The position numbers and the translations under genes are program-made. Of a DNA stretch of 16,122 nt, positions 1 through 6,825 are shown piece by piece. Under the pieces are notes generated by a model that saw nothing but the letters and a program-made list of their open reading frames with translations, had not been told where the DNA came from and ran no database searches. Source of the stretch: Rhodospirillaceae bacterium (GTDB lineage: Bacteria; Pseudomonadota; Alphaproteobacteria; UBA8366; GCA-2717185); NCBI GenBank assembly GCA_028817685.1, contig JAPPPC010000110.1:1-16122 (forward strand), given 5' to 3'. Every line of letters begins with the position of its first letter. The stretch's first letter is position 1.

Positions 1-327
1 GGCCATTGCATTGCCCGCCAGCCCGAGCCCCATTAGCAGCCCCGCCCCGGCATACACCCGGCGCATGCCGTAGGCGTCGCTGATCGGGCCAGCACTCGCC
101 GCACCGACAATTGAACCGACAGCAAACAGTGAAAAGGCCCAGGTGTAGAAATCCAGGCCGCCGATATCGGCAACGACGGTCGGCATGATCGTCGATACAA
201 CGAAATGATTGATGGCAAACACCGCCATGCCGAGATTGAGGATCAGCGTGTAGACACCGAGCCGGCCGATAAAAATCTCACGCCAACGCCCTGGTTCGTC
301 TTCCGCGTGCCCTTGCGCGTCCGTCAT
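1..327 (-). CDS. MFS transporter, N-terminal part (cut by window edge)
   Basis: This is the first 109 codons of an inner-membrane major facilitator superfamily transporter; the rest lies left of position 1. The ATG at 327 opens a short hydrophilic leader (MTDAQGHAEDEPGRW), then a first membrane segment around LGVYTLILNLGMAVFAI, a motif VVSTIMPTVVADIGG and a second segment followed by GPISDAYGMRRVY. The last stretch matches the MFS loop 2-3 signature (G-x-x-x-D-x-x-G-R-R/K), and the IMPT motif resembles drug:H+ antiporter (DHA2-like) members. The start codon overlaps the stop of the upstream DMT transporter as ATGA (327-324), so the two are probably translationally coupled. The substrate cannot be inferred; multidrug or small-metabolite export is the family default. 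Confidence 0.85.
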   Translation of the reverse strand, partial: MTDAQGHAEDEPGRWREIFIGRLGVYTLILNLGMAVFAINHFVVSTIMPTVVADIGGLDFYTWAFSLFAVGSIVGAASAGPISDAYGMRRVYAGAGLLMGLGLAGNAMA

Positions 328-1307
328 GCCTTCGCTGCCGCGCGCTCCGATGCGACCTTTTCCCGCCAGGCGACGAAGGCGCCCGCCCCGGCGATCATGG
401 CCATGCCGAGGAAGGTCAGCGCATCGGGGATGTGTTGCCAGAACACATAGCCCCAGAAGGTCGCGAAGACGATATAGCTGTAGTCGAAAGGCGCGAGCCA
501 GCTCGCCTCCGCGCTCTGATAGGCGCGCGCCAGCATCATGTTTGCGGTCAGGTTCAAGCAGGAACAGGCTACGATGAGGCCCACGATCCACCAGGTGATA
601 CCGTCCCGCCAGCCGGTCAACAGATACGGCCAGTCGGCCGCGCCCGCCGGCGCCACGACGAAAGTGAACACGACTGTGCCAATCACGCCGACGATGAGGA
701 AGGTAACGCCCACGCCAAAGGACAACGTTATCGGCGACTCATCCCGGCACAGGCGGCGTGTCGTCAGGATCGTTCCGGCGTAACAAAGTGCCGCGCCGAT
801 GGGCATCAGCGATACAAGCTGAAATCCATCCGTCCCCGGCTTCAGGATCAGCAATGTTCCGGTGAAGCCGACGATTATGGCGGCGATCCGCCGCGGCCCG
901 ACCCTTTCGCCTAGGAGTATGGCCGACAGCAATGCGACGAAGAGCGGAAAGACATAGAGACCCGCGGCGATATCCGAAAGATTGAGAAACGGCACGCCGG
1001 CGAAAAAGCACAGCATCGCACCGACGAGAAACATGCTGCGAAGCGCCACGGCCCAAACCCGCTTCGGCGGCGGACAGTTCGCGCCCAATATCAACCGCGT
1101 CACGACGATCAACAGGCCGAGGTTGATCGATGCCCGGATCAGCTGGAACTGCCACAAGGACACCGCATCGCTGGTCAGCTTCACGATCGAATCCTGAAAA
1201 CTCAGCATGAACAGTGCGAACACCATCAGCGTCGCCGCGCGGGCCGGCCGGTCTTCGGCCACGCCGCCCAGCAGACTATGCCGCTTCGATGTCTCTGACG
1301 TACTCAC
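324..1307 (-). CDS. DMT superfamily transporter (two EamA domains)
   Basis: This 327-residue inner-membrane protein has the length and pattern of a 10-TM drug/metabolite transporter: EamA repeats at roughly residues 24-157 and 168-312, each built of about five hydrophobic segments. The first repeat contains FQDSIVKLTSDAVSLWQFQL and ends in LLGERVGPRRIAAIIVGFTG, the typical E-R motif closing helix 4 and opening helix 5. The second repeat ends in FWGYVFWQHIPDALTFLGMA, the equivalent element. The likely start is GTG at 1307, behind a G-rich stretch; an internal ATG at residue 28 would remove only the hydrophilic leader. It is 104 bp downstream of the Rid gene on the same strand and overlaps the MFS gene by 4 nt. 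The substrate is unknown; exporters of this family move amino acids, metabolites or drugs. Confidence 0.9.
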   Translation of the reverse strand: MSTSETSKRHSLLGGVAEDRPARAATLMVFALFMLSFQDSIVKLTSDAVSLWQFQLIRASINLGLLIVVTRLILGANCPPPKRVWAVALRSMFLVGAMLCFFAGVPFLNLSDIAAGLYVFPLFVALLSAILLGERVGPRRIAAIIVGFTGTLLILKPGTDGFQLVSLMPIGAALCYAGTILTTRRLCRDESPITLSFGVGVTFLIVGVIGTVVFTFVVAPAGAADWPYLLTGWRDGITWWIVGLIVACSCLNLTANMMLARAYQSAEASWLAPFDYSYIVFATFWGYVFWQHIPDALTFLGMAMIAGAGAFVAWREKVASERAAAKA

Positions 1308-1411
1308 CCCGCGCCCCCGCCAACAGGTACTCCCGCACGCTTAGACCCTTTCCGACATGCGCGCAAACAGGGAATTGAACGGGAAGAAAAATCCAACGCG
1401 GCGCGAGAACT

Positions 1412-1798
1412 TTACGGAATTCGCGCCACCGCCTCGATTTCGACCGTCATGTCCGGATGCGCCAACTTGCTGACCTCGACCAGGGTGCTAGCCGGATGAT
1501 CGATGAAATGGGCGGTATAGACATCCGTGTGCTCGCGGAAGGCATCGATATCCGTGGTGTACATGGTGTATTTCACGACATCCTTGAAATCGGCGCCGAC
1601 AGCGCGCAGCACGTCGCCGAGGTTGGAGAAACAGGTTTCAATCTGCTTGCGGATATCGCCCACCCCGACGACACTCCCGTCCGGCGCACGCGCCGTAATG
1701 CCAGAGGAAAACAATAGTTTACCATCCACGGTAACGCCTTGTGCGAAAGCTATTTTCTTGACCCAGGGTTTGTCGATATGGACGGGTTCGCGGCTCAT
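1412..1798 (-). CDS. Rid (YjgF/YER057c/UK114) family protein lacking the catalytic arginine
   Basis: This is a 128-residue cytosolic Rid-fold protein, normally a homotrimer. The start at 1798 is chosen because GAAAGG sits 8 nt upstream; an in-frame start at 1831 would add an 11-residue unconserved leader. Family hallmarks are LLFSSGITARAPDGSVVG near residues 29-45, DIRKQIETCFSNLGDVLRAVGA at 48-69 and VEIEAVARIP at the C-terminus. In RidA the signature reads P-A-R-[ST], and that arginine binds the carboxylate of the imine substrate. Here residues 102-105 are P-A-S-T, so the arginine is replaced by serine. By established Rid subfamily work, members without this arginine (Rid4-7 types) are not expected to be 2-imino-acid deaminases. 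The function is therefore open. It may be co-transcribed with the downstream transporter. Confidence 0.88.
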   Translation of the reverse strand: MSREPVHIDKPWVKKIAFAQGVTVDGKLLFSSGITARAPDGSVVGVGDIRKQIETCFSNLGDVLRAVGADFKDVVKYTMYTTDIDAFREHTDVYTAHFIDHPASTLVEVSKLAHPDMTVEIEAVARIP

Positions 1799-1942
1799 TT
1801 GGCATGCCTTTCTATTCAGAATGGTTCCCAACGATGATCCAGCGGAACGGATGCGAGCGCAACCATTCCTGGAAAACGGTAGGTGGCAAAGCGCGCGGAA
1901 TGAGTGGTTGTATGCGCCGATAGGTATCCTAAGTCAGAAAGC

Positions 1943-2440
1943 ATGACATCCAAGCCCGCCACACGTCTCTTTTACAGCCTGTTCTTTTTGGCTGGGCTTA
2001 CCCCGGCCAGTGTCAATGCCGTCGACGAAGAGAGCTTTCTGTCCGGTAAGATCGCCGAGGAAGTCGTGGCGCATGCCGTTGACACCGCCAATAAGCTGCT
2101 GCCGCAAGGCCAATTGCGCGACGGTTCGTCCCCGGCACCGGTGACACCGGCGGAAGAGCGCCAAGGCGTGATCCCGCGGGAAGACGCGCGGCGGATCGTC
2201 AACAGCGCTGCCGACACAGCGCTCACCGAACATTGCGAGTTGGACTGGCGAAATCTCAGCTATCGGCCGCTTATGCGGCGGGAGCGTCAGCGTGATATCT
2301 GGTCCGACCGGCAACTCGCCTTTATCGGAATTTTGCACGGCTACGTGCAAGGCGCCTATCGCGAGCTGCTAAAGACGCATCAGCGTTGCAACAACGAACA
2401 CAAACAGGCCATCGTCGAGTTCTTCTCCCGGAAACGATGA
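1943..2440 (+). CDS. Secreted/periplasmic protein of unknown function
   Basis: I do not recognise this gene. The 165-residue product starts at the ATG at 1943, chosen because it puts a good Sec signal peptide at the N-terminus: a basic start (MTSKPATR), a hydrophobic core (LFYSLFFLAGLTPA) and V-N-A before a likely cleavage after residue 26. A start at 1904 would bury that signal behind 13 hydrophilic residues. The mature part is about 139 residues, with a Pro/Gly-rich linker near 54-70 and a charged, probably helical C-terminal half. Two cysteines remain (98 and 149), which could form a disulfide in the periplasm. The segment WSDRQLAFIGILHGYVQGAY (120-139) looks like a conserved amphipathic core. 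The gene is 22 bp upstream of the GNAT gene on the same strand. The Shine-Dalgarno is weak. Confidence 0.72.
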   Translation: MTSKPATRLFYSLFFLAGLTPASVNAVDEESFLSGKIAEEVVAHAVDTANKLLPQGQLRDGSSPAPVTPAEERQGVIPREDARRIVNSAADTALTEHCELDWRNLSYRPLMRRERQRDIWSDRQLAFIGILHGYVQGAYRELLKTHQRCNNEHKQAIVEFFSRKR

Positions 2441-2462
2441 TGCGCACCGGTGGCAATAAATC

Positions 2463-2981
2463 ATGATTGGAATAAGTGAAAGTCAGCCCGACGACTTGGC
2501 GTCGATAGAAAGAATTTATCCGGCGGCGTTTCCCGATGAAGACCTGCTGCCGCTCGTTCGGGCTCTCCTTACGCAACGATCCACCGTGCTGTCGCTCGTC
2601 GCGCGTGCCGAAAACGCTGTGGTGGGTCATATACTCTTCACGCCCTGCACCCTTATCGGTCAAAGCGCCCGTATCGCGCTTCTCGGACCGCTCGCCGTCG
2701 CGCTAGGCCACCAGCATCAAGGCATCGGCGGTGCACTCGTTCGCGAAGGTTTCACACAGCTGGAAGAATCTGGCGTCAGTGGGGTCTGCGTACTCGGTGA
2801 CCCACAGTATTACCGACGTTTCGGTTTCGCGCCGACGGAAACGATCGCGCCACCCTACCCGCTGCCGCCGGAATGGAAGGAGGCTTGGCAGGCACTTGCC
2901 TTCAGCAACAATGCGCTTCCGCTTTCAGGCACGCTCTCCGTGCCGACGCCGTGGCAAGAACCGGCCTTGTGGGGACCATAA
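2463..2981 (+). CDS. GNAT family N-acetyltransferase (YhbS-like)
   Basis: This 172-residue cytosolic acetyltransferase transfers an acetyl group from acetyl-CoA to an unknown amine. Residues 1-110 have the GNAT order: SQPDDLASIERIY (first helix), the central strands VVGHILFTPCTLI and IALLGPLAVALG, then motif A GHQHQGIGGALVREGFTQLE, whose Q-G-I-G-G loop holds the CoA pyrophosphate. It is followed by GVCVLGDPQYYRRFGFAPTE, the strand and beta-bulge with the Y-Y-R-R-F-G-F motif typical of YhbS/COG3153 proteins. The C-terminal 40 residues (PYPLPPEWKEAWQALAF onward) are also usual in that group. It follows the secreted protein gene by 22 bp, so the two may share a transcript. A hairpin begins at its stop codon. 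The substrate cannot be told. Confidence 0.88.
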   Translation: MIGISESQPDDLASIERIYPAAFPDEDLLPLVRALLTQRSTVLSLVARAENAVVGHILFTPCTLIGQSARIALLGPLAVALGHQHQGIGGALVREGFTQLEESGVSGVCVLGDPQYYRRFGFAPTETIAPPYPLPPEWKEAWQALAFSNNALPLSGTLSVPTPWQEPALWGP

Positions 2982-3013
2982 GCCAGTAAAACATGCCATC
3001 ACAGTTACTGGCT
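2981..3013. repeat. 9-bp inverted repeat after the GNAT stop (possible hairpin/terminator)
   Basis: AGCCAGTAA (2981-2989) and TTACTGGCT (3005-3013) are perfectly complementary and separated by 15 nt. The stem begins on the last base of the GNAT TAA codon and lies in the 65-bp gap between two convergent genes. There is no T-run on either side, so it is not a classical intrinsic terminator; it may protect a 3' end or act with Rho. Confidence 0.45.
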
Positions 3014-3037
3014 CGCTGAAACGATTCCGACCAACCG

Positions 3038-3098
3038 CGATACGCCCTAGGCCACGTCCCCCCACCGCGCCGTATTGTGTCCGGCATAGGGCGTATCG
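3038..3098. repeat. 12-bp perfect inverted repeat spanning the end of the LLM oxidoreductase gene
   Basis: CGATACGCCCTA (3038-3049) and TAGGGCGTATCG (3087-3098) are perfect reverse complements with a 37-nt spacer. One arm lies inside codons for the C-terminal D-T-P-Y-A segment of the minus-strand gene, the other covers its stop codon (3047-3049). In the LLM mRNA this would form a stem closing the 3' end of the message. With the adjacent 9-bp hairpin it may provide bidirectional 3'-end formation between the convergent genes; the function is inferred only from position. Confidence 0.5.
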
Positions 3099-4105
3099 AT
3101 ACGGTTGAGGTCTTGCACGATCTCACCCATCACGCCGGCATTCGTGCCCTCCGGCAAGGTGAGATTCAGCGCATCGGCTCCGGAGAAACGTTCCTCGATC
3201 GCCCCGGCGATATTGTCGAACGTACCGACAGCCGCAAACAGCCGCACCACATCGTCGGACACCTCGCCCGCGATCTTGTCCCATTTCCGGTCAGCGACCA
3301 TTTGGTGGAGCTTCAGACCGAGGTCTTCCAGCCCATAAAGCTCCCAGACGGGGAAGTAAGTCCGGGTTGAGCCATAAAAGGCGACGCGGTAACGCACGGT
3401 ATCGAGCATCTTGGCGACCGATTCATCGTCTTCGCCCGTAGCGACGAAACCGCCGCCGTAGATCTCGATGTCTTTGCGTTCCCGGCCGCTTTGCTTGAGC
3501 CCTTCGGCGATATGGCTCATGCAGACTTCTTCCATGTAACGCTTGGTGCAAAAGGAGTGCAGACGCACGCCGTCAGCGACACGGCCGCCGACCCGCAGCA
3601 TCGCCGGTCCCACCGCAGCGAGCGACACTGCCGGCATCGGCAGATCGTTCTTCGGCGGCGAGAATTCCGGCGTCATCAGGGTGAACTGATAATGTTCACC
3701 GACGTAGTTCAGTTTCTCGCCGGTCTGCCAGCACCGCCAGATCGCGCGCAGACTCTCGATATACTCCTGCATGCGCGGTGCCGGCGCCGACCAGGGCACG
3801 CTGAACCGGCGTTCGTTATGGCCTTTCACCTGGCTTCCGAGACCGAGATAGAAGCGGCCTCCCGAATTTGCGTGCAGATCCCACGACATGTTGGCCACCA
3901 CCATCGGGCTGCGCGAAAACGCGATCGCGATCGCCGTCGACAGTTCTACTTTCTCGGTAGCCTGTGTCGCCAAAGCCAGCCGCAGGAACGGTTCGTGCGC
4001 CAGCTCGACTGTCGATACGGCATCGAAGCCGATCGCTTCCGCCTTGGCCGCCGCGGGGCCGACTTCCGACCAGTCACCGGACGGCAGGCCAATACTCACT
4101 TTCAT
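3047..4105 (-). CDS. LLM-class flavin/F420-dependent oxidoreductase
   Basis: This 352-residue TIM-barrel oxidoreductase of the bacterial luciferase-like monooxygenase superfamily starts at the ATG at 4105, preceded by AAAGGAAG at good spacing; longer in-frame extensions upstream are not conserved-looking. MKVSIGLPSGDW opens the first strand; AAAKAEAIGFDAVSTVELAH, the conserved LSTAIAIAFSRSPMVVA strand, then GRFYLGLGSQVKGHNERRF (the superfamily cofactor-loop region) and the late RVADGVRLHSF segment follow. The overall pattern resembles the F420-dependent MSMEG_2256-type family (TIGR03617), but that assignment is from memory. If the cofactor is F420, the host must make or import it; FMNH2 is the alternative. 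It is divergent from the rhodanese gene, with a plausible promoter at 4144-4172. Confidence 0.88.
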   Translation of the reverse strand: MKVSIGLPSGDWSEVGPAAAKAEAIGFDAVSTVELAHEPFLRLALATQATEKVELSTAIAIAFSRSPMVVANMSWDLHANSGGRFYLGLGSQVKGHNERRFSVPWSAPAPRMQEYIESLRAIWRCWQTGEKLNYVGEHYQFTLMTPEFSPPKNDLPMPAVSLAAVGPAMLRVGGRVADGVRLHSFCTKRYMEEVCMSHIAEGLKQSGRERKDIEIYGGGFVATGEDDESVAKMLDTVRYRVAFYGSTRTYFPVWELYGLEDLGLKLHQMVADRKWDKIAGEVSDDVVRLFAAVGTFDNIAGAIEERFSGADALNLTLPEGTNAGVMGEIVQDLNRIDTPYAGHNTARWGDVA

Positions 4106-4143
4106 GGGAGCTTCCTTTGAATCTTGATCTCTCTGCGTCCAGG

Positions 4144-4172
4144 ATAATGCGGCGCGCTCACTCGCGCGGCAA
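4144..4172 (-). promoter_or_regulatory. Putative promoter of the LLM oxidoreductase gene
   Basis: On the minus strand TTGCCG (4172-4167) and CATTAT (4149-4144) are separated by exactly 17 bp, each matching the sigma-70 consensus at four of six positions. The -10 lies about 38 nt before the ATG at 4105. The spacer holds a small dyad, GCGCG-6-CGCGC (4152-4167), that could be an operator. Confidence 0.4.
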
Positions 4173-4178
4173 GGACAG

Positions 4179-4207
4179 TTGACAGGAATTCGATCGCGGC
4201 CAATCCT
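4179..4207 (+). promoter_or_regulatory. Putative promoter of the rhodanese gene
   Basis: A perfect TTGACA (4179-4184) is followed after 17 bp by AATCCT (4202-4207), a poor -10 with three of six matches. It sits 31 bp before the ATG at 4239, back to back with the divergent minus-strand promoter. The strong -35 and weak -10 would suit an activated promoter, but this is inference. Confidence 0.3.
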
Positions 4208-4238
4208 CGCCCTCTTTATCAGGAACAGGGTGACCACC

Positions 4239-5825
4239 ATGAGCCGTCTCGTCTCCGCCCAGGACGTTTCCAAGATGCTTACCGACGGTGAGGAAATTGC
4301 CTTCATCGATGTGCGCGAGATCATGCCGTTCGGCACCGGCCATGCGCTGCTGGCTGCCAATCTGCCCCTCTCGGAAATCGAGATCACGATCGGGATGCTG
4401 GTGCCTCGACGCGACACGCGCATGGTTCTGATGGACGGCGGAGAGGGGGAAGCGACTGTCGCAGCTGCACGTCTCGAACCGCTTGGCTATACCGATATCG
4501 CGGTCATGGAGGGCGGCGCACCGGCTTGGCGTGAGGCCGGCGAAGCCTTGTTTCCCGAGATCGAAGTCCCGGCCAAGGGGTTCGGTGCCTTTGCGCGGAT
4601 CAACGGCAAACCGAATTTTATCTCGCCGCACGAACTGAACGACGCGCTCGACTCCGACGAGGACTGGATCGTGCTCGATAGCCGGCCGAACCGCGAGTTC
4701 CGCTGGGGCAATATTCCGGGCAGCATCAACGTGCCGTCCGCCGATCTGGTTCGCTCCTTCGACGATTTGGTGCCTGACCCGAATACCAAGGTGGTGGTGA
4801 ACTGCATGAGCGGGACACGCGGCATTCTCGGCGGGCTCAGCCTGGTTGCTGCCGGCGTACCGAACGAAGTCCGCGTCCTGTTTCACGGAACGCGCGGTTG
4901 GCTGCTCGACGGCTATGAGCTGGAAAAAGATTCAGACCGCGCCGCCGCACCGCCCTCCGATGCGTCCCGCGAAGGCGGTATTGCCAGGGCGGCACGCATC
5001 GCTGAGGCGGCCGGGATCAAGAAGATCGACACAGAGACTCTGGGGCGCTGGCGCAGCGAACCTGAGCGCACCACTTATCTGCTCGATGTGCGGACTCACC
5101 CGGAATTCGAGGCCGGTCACATCCCTGGGTCGCGCTGTGCGCCGGAAGGCCGTCTGCCGATGAGCCCAGAGCAGTACTTCGCGACGCTGAACGCACGCTA
5201 TGTCCTGATCGACGACGATACGGTGCGCGCAACGGTTAACGCCCTATGGCTGACGAAGATGGGCTGGGGCGAAATCGTGATCCTGGAAAACGGGCTCGAG
5301 GGTGAAGCCTTGGCGACCGGTCCCGAACCCGCATCCGACCTGGATTTTTCCGACTTACAGGCACCCTGCATCGATATCGAAACGCTGAGCAGCTTGGAAA
5401 ATGTTCGCCTGATCGATGTCGGAACCTCAGACGCGCACGAAGCGGGTCATATCCCGGGCGCGATCTGGTGCTCACGCGTCGCACTCGCGGATCTGCTGCA
5501 GGCAGAACCGCATGATGGGCCGACGGTCCTCACTTCCGAAGACGGTCTTCGCGCGAAGCTGGCGGCGCGCGATCTGGGCGACTCTTTGCCTGACACGCTT
5601 TCCGTCCTCGAAGGAGGCAACGCAGCCTGGAAGCGCGCCGGCAACGCGCCTGCGACCGGGATCCTGCGGCTGGCCTCAACGCGCGTCGACCATTGGCTCG
5701 CCTCTTCCGAACGGCCAGGCGACGTGCGGCAGAATGTCGTCGATTATCTCGACTGGGAAATCACCCTGTACGACGACATCGAAAGAGGAGGTCCGGTGCC
5801 CTACCGCAACCTGATCTGGGCCTGA
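4239..5825 (+). CDS. Four-domain rhodanese-like sulfurtransferase
   Basis: This 528-residue cytosolic protein contains four rhodanese-like domains in tandem. The ATG at 4239 has CAGGGTG at proper spacing; an in-frame TTG at 4179 coincides with a -35 hexamer. Domain 1 is about residues 1-115 (EIAFIDVRE; MEGGAPAWREAG), domain 2 about 130-230 (IVLDSRPNREFRWGNIPGS; VVVNCMSGTRG), domain 3 about 265-370 (LLDVRTHPEFEAGHIPGS; LENGLEG) and domain 4 about 385-475 (RLIDVGTSDAHEAGHIPGA; VLEGGNAAWKRAG). Only domain 2 has a cysteine (Cys189) in the active loop; the loops of domains 1, 3 and 4 read MDGGEGEA, IDDDTVRA and TSEDGLRA. One catalytic and three degenerate domains is a known theme in rhodaneses, and persulfide carriage or transfer is the likely role. 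The gene ends exactly against the convergent GST gene. Confidence 0.9.
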   Translation: MSRLVSAQDVSKMLTDGEEIAFIDVREIMPFGTGHALLAANLPLSEIEITIGMLVPRRDTRMVLMDGGEGEATVAAARLEPLGYTDIAVMEGGAPAWREAGEALFPEIEVPAKGFGAFARINGKPNFISPHELNDALDSDEDWIVLDSRPNREFRWGNIPGSINVPSADLVRSFDDLVPDPNTKVVVNCMSGTRGILGGLSLVAAGVPNEVRVLFHGTRGWLLDGYELEKDSDRAAAPPSDASREGGIARAARIAEAAGIKKIDTETLGRWRSEPERTTYLLDVRTHPEFEAGHIPGSRCAPEGRLPMSPEQYFATLNARYVLIDDDTVRATVNALWLTKMGWGEIVILENGLEGEALATGPEPASDLDFSDLQAPCIDIETLSSLENVRLIDVGTSDAHEAGHIPGAIWCSRVALADLLQAEPHDGPTVLTSEDGLRAKLAARDLGDSLPDTLSVLEGGNAAWKRAGNAPATGILRLASTRVDHWLASSERPGDVRQNVVDYLDWEITLYDDIERGGPVPYRNLIWA

Positions 5826-6815
5826 CTACGCGAGATAAGGCAGGCAGCCCGCCGCCGCCAAAATTGGATCAAGCGCGGACTTGTCGGTGACCGCTGCGTA
5901 GCGTTCCCGCAACGCGTTGAGCGACCGTGCGTGGTACTTCTGCGGCCCCTGCACATAGTTTTTGCCCCCCAGAGTGACCGAGAAGCTTTCCTCGCCTTCC
6001 TGCAACGCCCGGGCGTTTGCAGCCGACCAGGGCAGAAAGAAATCGCCCGCATCGCGCAGCAGCGGCTCCAGTGTCGGCTGCAAACTCTCCCAGCTTTCGA
6101 ACGGACCGTCGTTACGCGGCTCCGTCATGCGATAGGCCCACGCGAGCACCTCCGGCGCGCGCGCTCGGATGATCGCCCCCGCGGTGGGATCGAGCGCCAT
6201 CTCGTAGATCTGCAAGCCCAGCCCAAAATCGGCGAAGGCCGGCCGCGCACCAAACAGGTACTTCCGCTCGGCCAGATGAGGCTTGAGTATTTCAAGCAGC
6301 CGGTCGAGATAGGCAGAGATCAACGGCGCGTTCTCCGGGCTCGACCCGGTGAAATGAACACGGCTCACCATGCGCTCGCGTATGGTCGCCGCCGCCTCGC
6401 TTACCGCGTCCCAGGGCGCATCGGGCATACCGCCGCGCGCCAGCACATGCGCGGTCGCCAACTGGTCGGCCTCACCGAACCAGCGGTGATGGAACATCAG
6501 CTTATTGCCCCACTCGTCACCATATTCCTCGATTAGAGCCGACAGGAAATTCAGCACTGGGTCTTCGGGATGGATGGAAGGCTCCGGGAAATCCGCGTCA
6601 AGCTTCTCCATGATCGGTGTCGAATCCTGGATGCCCGTGCCGTCCGGCGTCACAACCAACGGCACGATCGGCAGCCGGGCGTATTTCTGAAACTCTTCTT
6701 CGTTCGCCCGCCGCGACAGCCACTGATGCGGGATGCCCTTGTAGCGGAAATAGGCCCTTACCTTGACCGAATAGGGCGACATCTCCGCTCCGAATATTCT
6801 GTATTCGCCGCTCAT
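5826..6815 (-). CDS. Long glutathione S-transferase-like protein
   Basis: This 329-residue protein has a thioredoxin-fold GST N-terminal domain (residues 4-85) with EYRIFGAEMSPYSVKVRAYF, a V-P-L-V element carrying the conserved cis-proline near residue 52, and D-S-T-P-I in the place of the glutathione-binding E/D-S motif. The usual catalytic position is S-P-Y-S (13-16) in place of C-P-x-C, so a redox function through cysteine is unlikely. An alpha-helical C-terminal GST domain follows (about 100-230, including YLFGARPAFADFGLGLQIYE), then about 100 extra residues beyond the normal 210-230 length. That extension is typical of a group of uncharacterised long GSTs. It starts at the ATG at 6815 with GAGGACAGGGG upstream, overlapping the end of the preceding GST gene, from which it is 10 bp away. 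The substrate is unknown. Confidence 0.87.
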   Translation of the reverse strand: MSGEYRIFGAEMSPYSVKVRAYFRYKGIPHQWLSRRANEEEFQKYARLPIVPLVVTPDGTGIQDSTPIMEKLDADFPEPSIHPEDPVLNFLSALIEEYGDEWGNKLMFHHRWFGEADQLATAHVLARGGMPDAPWDAVSEAAATIRERMVSRVHFTGSSPENAPLISAYLDRLLEILKPHLAERKYLFGARPAFADFGLGLQIYEMALDPTAGAIIRARAPEVLAWAYRMTEPRNDGPFESWESLQPTLEPLLRDAGDFFLPWSAANARALQEGEESFSVTLGGKNYVQGPQKYHARSLNALRERYAAVTDKSALDPILAAAGCLPYLA

Positions 6816-6825
6816 GCCCCTGTCC

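Noticed and set aside
1375..1411. T-rich run after the Rid stop codon as a terminator (minus strand)
   Set aside because: The TTTTTCTT run is present but no stable stem precedes it, so read-through into the transporter gene remains likely.
1819..1868. 8-bp inverted repeat GAATGGTT / AACCATTC with 34-bp spacer in the 144-bp divergent gap
   Set aside because: Arms of this length at this distance are not far from chance in such a gap, and no promoter hexamers coincide with them. I saw no convincing promoter in 1799-1942.
4158..4886. 242-codon minus-strand open frame
   Set aside because: It is antisense to the first rhodanese domains and covers the divergent promoter region; there is no recognisable domain.
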